A program made the position numbers and the translations under genes. The notes under the pieces are model-generated. The model ran no database searches and had not been told where the DNA came from. It saw only the letters and a list, made by a program, of their open reading frames with translations. Shown here piece after piece: positions 35,647 to 41,950 of a stretch of 41,950 nucleotides of DNA. Positions within the stretch are counted from its first letter, which is position 1; every line of letters begins with the position of its first letter. Source of the stretch: an uncultured Lachnospiraceae bacterium (lineage in GTDB: Bacteria > Bacillota_A > Clostridia > Lachnospirales > Lachnospiraceae); NCBI GenBank assembly GCA_947564305.1, contig CANOBT010000034.1, positions 1 to 41,950 of the forward strand, in the 5' to 3' direction.

Positions 35647-36111
35647 ATGCTGAGCATTATTTTTAACAGAGGTTCTAAAGATATAGAGGATGCGAATTAT
35701 GTGTTCAGCCCGGACACTTATTTCAAATATAACTATGAAGAAGAGTGGTTTGATGATGAATTAGTAAAAGAGATGGTTCAGGATGTGGACAGTTCGACGA
35801 TAGAATCGGCACATGCGATTACTAGTCCGGTGCTTGGGATTATTGCGCCGGAAAGACTGTCAGGTGGTGTAAAAGCTTTGATCATTATGTATAAAGAGCC
35901 GGATCTTATTGTAAACGCATCGGCCTGTGGAGATAATTGTGCAAAATGGATACTGGAGATAGGTAAAAGACAGGATATTACTATTAGGCTTGGATATGAG
36001 ATGGAGTTTAAAGAACCTTTTGATATCTGCATTAAAAACAGTGGTAATGTAATCCACAATTATATAGACTTTCTAAAAGAATTTCAGGAGGTGGAAATTT
36101 TTGAAGGGTAA
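35647..36111 (+). CDS. DUF4869-domain protein
   Basis: This 154-aa protein matches DUF4869 in its LSIIFNRGSKDIEDANYVF start, DDELVKEMVQDVD, SPVLGIIAPERLSGGVKALI and ACGDNCAKWILEI motifs. The ATG at 35647 follows GGAGG by eight bases; an upstream ATG at 35632 is inside that site. The family has no known function. The stop overlaps the downstream ATPase start by a few bases, so the two are likely one functional pair. Confidence 0.85.
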   Translation: MLSIIFNRGSKDIEDANYVFSPDTYFKYNYEEEWFDDELVKEMVQDVDSSTIESAHAITSPVLGIIAPERLSGGVKALIIMYKEPDLIVNASACGDNCAKWILEIGKRQDITIRLGYEMEFKEPFDICIKNSGNVIHNYIDFLKEFQEVEIFEG

Positions 36112-37078
36112 TATAAGGATTGTAGTTTCCACCAAAAAGCTTCGTTACGAATTGAATTTACGCAGGAACATTACCATTATCCAGGGCAACAGCGCCAGTG
36201 GGAAGACCACCCTGATTCAGATATTAAGTGATTATTTATCAGGCAGGACCGGACCGGGGACAGAAGTTGTATGTGATAGGAAATGCGCTGTCTTGTCAGG
36301 TGATGCTGAAAGTGCGGTAACAAGATTGAAATTATTATCAGATACGATTGTATTTGTGGATGAACAGGAGAGGTTTTTGTATTCAAAAGATTTTGCAGAA
36401 GCAGTACTAGGTTCGAGCTGCTATTTTGTTTTTATTACAAGAGATGGGCTGAATATGCTTCCATATAGTGTCAATGAAATTTATTATTTCAAAAACAGTG
36501 GATATTATCAAAATACCCGGCAGGTATATAATTCTATGCACCAGGTATATCCGGAGGTTGAACCAGTGAAAAAAATAAATCCTTCTATTGTTCTTACAGA
36601 AGACTCAAATGCAGGTCATGAGATGTATGCGGCGATTTGTCAGGACGTCGAAGTGACATGTGATTCAGCAGATGGAAAATCCAATGTGGCGAAATATATT
36701 CTTGCAAATAAAAAAGAACAGATATTGGCAATTGTTGATGGCGCTGCGTTTGGGGCAGATATGCAAAGTGTAATGCATGCTTTAAAAATGAGTCAGGGAA
36801 GCCATGTATGGGCTCCGGAGTCATTCGAGTATTTAATTTTACAATCAGATATCATAGAAGCTGAAGGACTGAGAAAGATTATGGAGACACCGGGGGATTT
36901 TATAGAAAGCAGTGAATATAGCTCATGGGAAAGATTCTTCACCTGGTTGTTAGAAGATTTGACAAAAAATACGATTTATACTTACAGTAAGAAAAAGCTT
37001 AATCCGGTTTACCTCACAAAGGGAAATCTTGAAAAAATAGAAAAGCAGTTGCGGGAGGTTGGAGTACGGTTGCATTAA
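36101..37078 (+). CDS. P-loop ATPase partner of the DUF4869 protein
   Basis: This 325-aa protein has an N-terminal P-loop, IIQGNSASGKTTLIQIL, and TIVFVDEQERFL as a Walker B-like strand. It lacks the ABC signature seen in transporters. The C-terminal half contains ILAIVDGAAFGADMQSVM and WAPESFEYLILQS, which recall metal-binding toprim-like folds only in general form. TTG at 36101 is preferred, nine bases after AGGAGG, inside the end of the DUF4869 gene. It may use ATP to control the DUF4869 protein; no family function is known to me. Confidence 0.75.
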   Translation: MKGNIRIVVSTKKLRYELNLRRNITIIQGNSASGKTTLIQILSDYLSGRTGPGTEVVCDRKCAVLSGDAESAVTRLKLLSDTIVFVDEQERFLYSKDFAEAVLGSSCYFVFITRDGLNMLPYSVNEIYYFKNSGYYQNTRQVYNSMHQVYPEVEPVKKINPSIVLTEDSNAGHEMYAAICQDVEVTCDSADGKSNVAKYILANKKEQILAIVDGAAFGADMQSVMHALKMSQGSHVWAPESFEYLILQSDIIEAEGLRKIMETPGDFIESSEYSSWERFFTWLLEDLTKNTIYTYSKKKLNPVYLTKGNLEKIEKQLREVGVRLH

Positions 37079-37185
37079 ATTTGTTATTAGACACGTCCGA
37101 ATATTTCTTTAAACGGTACGAAGAGGCGAAAATGATAAGGATTTTCGTCTCTTTCTTATTGGATACAAAAATAGTGTAACAACAT

Positions 37186-37431
37186 TTATTCTTTTTCTAT
37201 CGTATATTTGATAATATCTCCGGGGTTGCAGTCTAAGACATAACAAATACGTGCCAGAATATCGGCGTCAATTTTTTCTACATGTCCATGATACCATTTG
37301 TCCACAACTTCAAAGCGTGTATTGATTGCTCTGGCTAAAGCATTTCTGGTTATCTGCTTTTGATTCATATATTTCTTTAAATGTATCTCAATATGTCCAT
37401 AATCCTTTAATGTAATAAGTTCTTTTTCCAT
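37186..37431 (-). CDS. Small Cro/C1-type helix-turn-helix regulator
   Basis: This 81-aa protein is a single helix-turn-helix domain: KQITRNALARAINTRFEVVDKW and ADILARICYVLDCNPGDII. The ATG follows GAGGTGA by five bases. It is divergent from the serine recombinase, and a palindrome at 37492-37509 lies between them, so it may repress the recombinase and itself. Confidence 0.88.
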   Translation of the reverse strand: MEKELITLKDYGHIEIHLKKYMNQKQITRNALARAINTRFEVVDKWYHGHVEKIDADILARICYVLDCNPGDIIKYTIEKE

Positions 37432-37491
37432 AATTCACCTCAATTACATCCTATCTGAAAAGTAACATCTTGACGAATCCTTTTTAAATAG

Positions 37492-37509
37492 TTACTAAAT
37501 ATATAGTAA
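37492..37509. promoter_or_regulatory. Palindrome between the repressor and the serine recombinase
   Basis: TTACTA (37492-37497), AATATA, then TAGTAA (37504-37509). It lies in the divergent gap and may be an operator for the Cro-like protein or a recombinase site. Confidence 0.5.
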
Positions 37510-37577
37510 TAAAGAAAAAATTCTTGTTGCCTACTTTATATTATGAAAAAATTCAGATATAAAGGAGACAAAAGCAA

Positions 37578-38204
37578 ATGAAAAAATATGGTTACATACG
37601 TGTTTCAACGAAGGAGCAGAATCCCGAACGGCAATTTATTGCAATGCAGGAATATAGTATTCCAAAAGAAAATATTTATCTGGATTATATATCAGGTAAG
37701 GATTTTTTCCGCCCGCAATATCAAAAACTCTTGACAGCGCTGCATCAAGGCGATGTATTGATTATTGAAAGTATAGACAGGCTTGGGAGAAATTATGGTG
37801 ACATATTGGAGCAGTGGAGAAAAATTACAAAAGAAATCAGAGCCCATATTCAGGTAATTGATATGCCATTATTAAATACAGATTTGTTTCAAGGAGATTT
37901 GACAGGTGTATTCATTTCTGATTTGGTTTTACAGATATTGGCATATGTAGCGGAAACAGAGCGTTCCTTTATCAGACAACGGCAGGCCGAGGGGATAGCT
38001 GCGGCAAAGGCAAAAGGAGTGAAATTTGGTTGTCAAAAACAGAAGCTGCCGGAGAACTTTGAGCAGTATTTTGAAATGTGGGAACAAGGAGAAATATCTG
38101 TTCGTAAAGCGGCAGAAGTGTTGAATATAAGCCATTCGACATTTTACCGCAGATGCCGTGAACAGAAAGAAGAAAAGGAAGAGAAAAAAAGGAAAAAATT
38201 GTAA
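37578..38204 (+). CDS. Serine recombinase (resolvase/invertase family)
   Basis: This 208-aa small serine recombinase has the catalytic Ser in YIRVSTKEQNPERQ (about residue 10), ESIDRLGRNYGDI with the active-site arginines, the long hinge helix, and a C-terminal helix-turn-helix (SVRKAAEVLNISHSTFYRRC). It cuts and rejoins DNA through a covalent Ser-DNA intermediate. Its size fits resolvases or DNA invertases rather than the large integrases. Candidate targets are unknown; no pair of long inverted repeats flanking a promoter was found nearby. Confidence 0.92.
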   Translation: MKKYGYIRVSTKEQNPERQFIAMQEYSIPKENIYLDYISGKDFFRPQYQKLLTALHQGDVLIIESIDRLGRNYGDILEQWRKITKEIRAHIQVIDMPLLNTDLFQGDLTGVFISDLVLQILAYVAETERSFIRQRQAEGIAAAKAKGVKFGCQKQKLPENFEQYFEMWEQGEISVRKAAEVLNISHSTFYRRCREQKEEKEEKKRKKL

Positions 38205-38291
38205 CAAATAGTAGACAACAAGAAACACTCATTAGAAGTCTTCTTAATCATCTGAAATATAAAGTATTTCTAACAAAATCATTATAAAACG

Positions 38292-38323
38292 GCTGTTTCA
38301 AAAAGTCTACTTTATGAAACAGC
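38292..38323. repeat. 32-base near-perfect hairpin
   Basis: GCTGTTTCA (38292-38300), A, AAAGT, CT, ACTTT, A, TGAAACAGC (38315-38323): 14 paired bases around a CT turn with one A-A mismatch. It lies after the recombinase gene and before the surface-protein gene. It could be the recombinase terminator, but the following bases are only moderately T-rich, so a repeated palindrome element is also possible. Confidence 0.6.
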
Positions 38324-38362
38324 TTGTAAATAAAATCGAATGAAGGAGGATGTATTAAAAAA

Positions 38363-38743
38363 ATGAAAAAAAGGATTGTTGCCATTTTGCTTATCATTAT
38401 ATTAGCATTGTCAGGCAGTACTATGGCGTGGGCGGCGCCGGAGGGAGAGGGTATAGGGGATGAGGTATTAAGACAAGATGGAAATGCAGAGTCAGAAGGT
38501 GAAATAGAAGAGGACGCGGGACTAATTGATGAGGGCGAGGACAACTTATTGGGAGATGAGGACGGAAGCGGGGAGACAGAGGAAACAACTGTGCTTGTAA
38601 ATGAGACAGCTACGCAAGAGGATGGCTCTATAGTACTGGAAAATGAATTACAAGTTGCAGATACAGGAAATGAAAATAATGGAAATTTGTTTGCGGGCGG
38701 GACAGGGACTGCGGAGGATCCTTTTCAAATTACAACTGCATAA
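38363..38743 (+). CDS. N-terminal part of a surface protein, ending at an in-frame TAA
   Basis: This 126-aa product has a signal peptide (KKRIVAILLIIILALSG, cut near AWA-AP) and an acidic, low-complexity segment (many Glu, Asp, Gly). It then reaches GTGTAEDPFQITTA and stops at TAA (38741-38743). In GLUG-containing surface proteins this stretch continues with EQLNNVR-type residues; here the next codons after the stop are CAG ATG AAT AAT GTA CGG in the same frame. The stop is therefore probably a single-base change from GAA. AAGGAGGATG precedes the ATG. Confidence 0.8.
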   Translation: MKKRIVAILLIIILALSGSTMAWAAPEGEGIGDEVLRQDGNAESEGEIEEDAGLIDEGEDNLLGDEDGSGETEETTVLVNETATQEDGSIVLENELQVADTGNENNGNLFAGGTGTAEDPFQITTA

Positions 38744-38746
38744 CAG

Positions 38747-41353
38747 ATGAATAATGTACGGCAAAATTTATCTGCAAGTTATGTGCTTATGAATGATATT
38801 GATTTGTCGGGATATAGCAATTGGGAGCCGATTGGTAGGATTGGATCATCGGTACAGTTTATATCACATCATCCATTTTGTGGAACATTTGATGGAAAAG
38901 GATATTCGATAACAGGGTTGACAATTACAAATCCACAGACCTATTTTTATACGACTTCTCGTTTTGGATATGCGGGGCTGTTTGGTGAATGCGGTTCTGG
39001 AAGTAAATTAAAAGATTTTAAATTAAAAGAAGTCTCTATAAAAATAGAGGATTACAAATATGACTATACGGGGTTGGCAATTGGTGCTATATCAGCTACG
39101 ACTGCAGAAGAAATTTCCAATTGCGAAGTTGAGGGCAATATCAATGTAGCTGTAGATTGCTACTCGTTATCTGTAGGGGGAGTTGTGGGAGAAAATGCTA
39201 AAGATATAAGTAATGTTACTAGCAATGTTATTATAACAATGATGAATACGAGTGACTACGATAACGAAAATGCAATTGCAGGAATTGCAAATAACGCGCA
39301 AAATATTAGAGGTTGTTTTAGTTATGGTTTAATAGACGTCTTAGCAGGAAATGGAAGTGTGTCATGTGGTGGCATTTGCGAGAGATGTAGTTATCTGGAT
39401 TCATGTGTAAATTATAGTGATATAACTGTGTCAGCTTTGAATACAGTCCTTGGGGGAATTAGTGCAGAGGCTGAAAGTATTAGTAATTGTTTTAATATAG
39501 GAAATATTAATTCATCAGGTACTTCTTTTAGAATATGCCCAGATGGAACTAGAATAAAAGACTGCTATTCTTTAGATACTGTTCTAATTAACGGAGTAGT
39601 AGTCACTGAGGATTTAGGAGCGGACAAACCTAATGGAGCAAATTTATCGGAAGAAGAGTTTCTTAGAAAGATAAAAGAATTATTTGGTGACGAAATTGAA
39701 GATAATGATAAAAAAATAGTTATTCCCAATGATGTATGGCAACGAAAAAATTGGACAACAAAATTTGAAGAAAAATTTTACACGCAACTTTATTCCGGTG
39801 GAGAGGGACTTTTAATAAAAGCGAAAAACCCAGGTCATGGAGGATTATGTTTTGGAATGGCATATACAGCATTGATGTTAAATGATGGTACAATTTCACC
39901 GCAAAGTTTTAATCGGAAAAAGGTAACTGATATTCTCATGGCAGATAAGTCCTACTCTTTAAAAGACCCTGCCGGCAGCATTTCAGCATTAGATTGGATA
40001 AAATATGCTTATTTGTATCAGTATTCGCCCGAATATGGTAGAGAAGAAAATAGAAATGAACTTACAAGTATAAAAGATACACAAACTTTTCAAAAACTTG
40101 CAGATAATATTAAGAAATCTGTTGATAACCAGGAGTATGGAATTATTAATGTGGAAAAATTTTTGTCTTCACATACTTTGCTTGCAATAGATTATACCGA
40201 AAATGCGGATAGGCTTGCTATTAATGTATATGATTGTAACCATCCTCAAAATACAGATCTATATTTGTATTTATATAAGGATGAATTAACTGGAAAATAT
40301 AAAGCATATGAATATGATGATGGAAAGGGGCTTAATTGGACAGAACGTTCATTTGTTCCTAGATTATCTTTTATACAAGGCTCCTCAAATATTAGAAGCT
40401 GGCTTTTAGAACGAGGAGTCGTGACATTATCAGATAAGACAGATAAATATTTAGAAAAAAGTAATGACATCGGAAAGTTAAGATTATTAAGTACTAAGCA
40501 GTATAATTTTAATTTACACGTCAATAATTATCCGGTTAAAATCGAATATCAGAATAGCGATAATACGGAGTTGGTTTTACCTATAAAGCTAAGTTCAGAC
40601 ATATCAGATGAAAAGGCTGATTTGAGTACTGATAAGTTATTTTGGGTAGCAAATGAAAAAATTTCATATACTGCAAATGAAAAGGATATGTTTGCTGTTG
40701 CTGGTGAAAAAGATTTTGTTGAGTTCACAATACCCCAAAATACAACGATTAATATTTCCAAGGAAACAGATGGGCACAAGACAGCAACAGCGACAGGAAT
40801 GAATGGTCAGGAAATTGTTGTTAAATATTCAACACAGGTAGCCGGAAAGGACATTGAATATATAATAACAGGTACTCCTTCGGATAGTGTTGATATATCT
40901 ATGGAGAATCAAGAATTAGAAGTTAGAGGCTTTATATCGGGGAAAATAAAAGCAATCACAGGAGAGAATGTTGTTGAAAAAGAGTTTGAGCTTAAAGAAA
41001 AACAACATATTTATATAAAACAAGACAATGAAAATATATCTGTGATTTCCATTTTAGAGAATACAGGTTTTGGTAATAAGAAGCCTATCAATTCCGAACA
41101 ACTAGGAGGAACTGTTAAACCCGGAGAACCAGAGAAACCGGGAAAAGATAACTTAGCTCCCCCTGACAATGGTGGACAAATTATAGATGTAAAAAAAGAA
41201 GAAGAGGTTTCCAACGATGGGAAAACATTAGATTCATCTAATAAATCGCCTGGCACAGGGGACGATGCCAATCTGCTCTGGTGGACTGCTTTGATGCTTT
41301 CTGGAATTTGCAGTTTTATTATTTACGGTATTAGAAGGCGAAAAGTTGACTAA
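38747..41353 (+). CDS. C-terminal part of a GLUG-repeat surface protein with cysteine-peptidase-like domain
   Basis: This 868-aa reading begins MNNVRQNLSASYVLMNDIDL, in the same frame as the preceding 126-aa piece, and lacks its own signal peptide or ribosome site. GLUG-type beta repeats follow (GTFDGKGYSITGLTI, AGLFGECG). Residues about 360-500 look like a papain-like domain: Cys368 in GGLCFGMA, His476 in SSHTLLAIDY, and Asp496 or Asn498 in NVYDCNHP. The end has SPGTGDD, a membrane segment (LWWTALMLSGICSFIIYG) and RRRK, a sortase anchor with a variant LPxTG motif. Base composition is more AT-rich than in the sugar clusters, suggesting separate origin. Confidence 0.8.
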   Translation: MNNVRQNLSASYVLMNDIDLSGYSNWEPIGRIGSSVQFISHHPFCGTFDGKGYSITGLTITNPQTYFYTTSRFGYAGLFGECGSGSKLKDFKLKEVSIKIEDYKYDYTGLAIGAISATTAEEISNCEVEGNINVAVDCYSLSVGGVVGENAKDISNVTSNVIITMMNTSDYDNENAIAGIANNAQNIRGCFSYGLIDVLAGNGSVSCGGICERCSYLDSCVNYSDITVSALNTVLGGISAEAESISNCFNIGNINSSGTSFRICPDGTRIKDCYSLDTVLINGVVVTEDLGADKPNGANLSEEEFLRKIKELFGDEIEDNDKKIVIPNDVWQRKNWTTKFEEKFYTQLYSGGEGLLIKAKNPGHGGLCFGMAYTALMLNDGTISPQSFNRKKVTDILMADKSYSLKDPAGSISALDWIKYAYLYQYSPEYGREENRNELTSIKDTQTFQKLADNIKKSVDNQEYGIINVEKFLSSHTLLAIDYTENADRLAINVYDCNHPQNTDLYLYLYKDELTGKYKAYEYDDGKGLNWTERSFVPRLSFIQGSSNIRSWLLERGVVTLSDKTDKYLEKSNDIGKLRLLSTKQYNFNLHVNNYPVKIEYQNSDNTELVLPIKLSSDISDEKADLSTDKLFWVANEKISYTANEKDMFAVAGEKDFVEFTIPQNTTINISKETDGHKTATATGMNGQEIVVKYSTQVAGKDIEYIITGTPSDSVDISMENQELEVRGFISGKIKAITGENVVEKEFELKEKQHIYIKQDNENISVISILENTGFGNKKPINSEQLGGTVKPGEPEKPGKDNLAPPDNGGQIIDVKKEEEVSNDGKTLDSSNKSPGTGDDANLLWWTALMLSGICSFIIYGIRRRKVD

Positions 41354-41376
41354 AACTTAAATAGCCAAGGATAGAC

Positions 41377-41413
41377 AGGACGTTTATGGCAATATAGCAT
41401 AGGCGTCCTTTTT
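41377..41413 (+). terminator. Terminator of the surface-protein gene
   Basis: AGGACG (41377-41382) pairs with CGTCCT (41404-41409) around a loop that itself can pair (TATG/CATA), and five T residues follow. Confidence 0.7.
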
Positions 41414-41504
41414 GTGAAGCAACAAAATACAGTTGCCTATACTTTGGAAAAGGATACACCCCAGACAATAACTGAAATAGAATTGGCTACTTTAAACCAT
41501 TTCA

Positions 41505-41534
41505 TTGACTGAAATAGGTTTCTTATGGTAGGAT
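41505..41534 (+). promoter_or_regulatory. Promoter of the 91-aa gene
   Basis: TTGACT (41505-41510), an 18-base spacer, then TAGGAT (41529-41534), about 54 bases before the ATG at 41588. Confidence 0.55.
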
Positions 41535-41587
41535 GAAAACAAAGTAGCTATATATGATAAAATATTGCAGTATGAGGAGGTGCTGTT

Positions 41588-41863
41588 ATGTCAGTGCAAG
41601 AACAGGCTGCACAAATGATTTATAATTTGTCTGATGACAATGTAAAATATTTGATTGATTTTATGAAGAGATTTATGTTGCCAAAGGAGAATAAGAACTT
41701 TAGTGATATAATTCAGACAGAAAATAATGTAGATTTTATGCAAGAGTTGGAGACTATGCGGATAAAGGCAAAAAAATATTTTCCTTCTGATTTTGATTCT
41801 AATAAAATTGGGGAGGAGGCAATGGAAGAAAAGCAGTATTGCATTTCATCCAGTCTCAATTGA
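41588..41863 (+). CDS. Small antitoxin-like hypothetical protein
   Basis: This 91-aa protein starts SVQEQAAQMIYNLSDDNVKYLIDFMKR. It resembles small helical proteins often encoded with toxin genes, ending in a charged region (KYFPSDFDSNKIGEEAMEEK). The last residues (QYCISSSLN) look unlike those relatives, so a late frameshift is possible. GAGGAGG precedes the ATG. No toxin gene is visible before the window ends. Confidence 0.6.
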   Translation: MSVQEQAAQMIYNLSDDNVKYLIDFMKRFMLPKENKNFSDIIQTENNVDFMQELETMRIKAKKYFPSDFDSNKIGEEAMEEKQYCISSSLN

Positions 41864-41867
41864 AAGA

Positions 41868-41918
41868 AACCATAAGAAAATAATACAAGCAAACAGCACA
41901 GTATATTTTCTTACGGTT
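41868..41918. terminator. Inverted repeat after the last gene
   Basis: AACCATAAGAAAATA (41868-41882) pairs with TATTTTCTTACGGTT (41904-41918) with one mismatch around a 21-base loop. It could end transcription of the 91-aa gene. Confidence 0.6.
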
Positions 41919-41950
41919 CCTTATTTATTCCTTATCAAAAAATCCTACGC

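Overview
The window looks like a chromosomal segment of a gut Firmicute, most likely a Lachnospiraceae-type Clostridium relative. The reasons are moderate-to-low GC, strong AGGAGG ribosome sites, sugar ABC transporters with lipoprotein binding subunits, YesN/YesM-type two-component systems, GH31/GH29/GH53 enzymes without signal peptides, and AAA_14 and AAA-ATPase-like genes of the kind common in that family. Assignment is by protein style only. No rRNA, tRNA or CRISPR array was seen.

Region 1 (1-4079) is accessory DNA. It holds the end of an unrecognised gene, a small Cys-rich protein, and a tightly spaced pair: a beta-CASP/RNase J-like metallo-hydrolase and a 598-aa protein with a PD-(D/E)xK nuclease-like core. 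A 49-aa stub of an AAA_14/DUF4143 ATPase follows.

Region 2 (4403-16405) is a sugar-utilisation cluster. It has an AraC regulator, an ABC importer (lipoprotein plus two permeases), an unrecognised 614-aa protein that may be a carbohydrate enzyme, a small zinc-ribbon protein, a cytoplasmic GH53 galactanase and a CutC TIM-barrel protein. It runs into a module of OmpR-type regulator, ABC ATPase, ABC permease and histidine kinase that resembles peptide-antibiotic detoxification loci. Right after it (16481-17519) lies the remaining part of an AAA_14 ATPase, so regions 1 and 2 may flank a 12.4-kb insertion in one ancestral gene.

Region 3 (17675-30670) is a second glycan cluster. A YesN/YesM pair points left. 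A sugar ABC importer, a fucose/arabinose-isomerase-like protein, a SufS-like aminotransferase, a 96-aa unknown, a GH31 glycosidase and a GH29 alpha-L-fucosidase point right. Together they suggest uptake and cytoplasmic breakdown of fucose-bearing oligosaccharides.

Region 4 (30766-41950) is mixed and accessory. It contains an AAA-ATPase-like/DUF1703 protein, a MATE exporter behind a structured leader with a possible 10-residue leader peptide and a terminator hairpin, and a fusion of an XRE DNA-binding domain to a PurM (AIR synthetase) domain. A DUF4869 protein with a partner P-loop ATPase, a Cro-like repressor and a serine recombinase follow. Last are a GLUG/cysteine-peptidase-like cell-wall protein interrupted by an in-frame TAA and a small antitoxin-like protein.

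The observations most worth a second look are the beta-CASP/nuclease pair, the MATE leader, the XRE-PurM fusion, the split AAA_14 gene and the internal stop in the surface protein.
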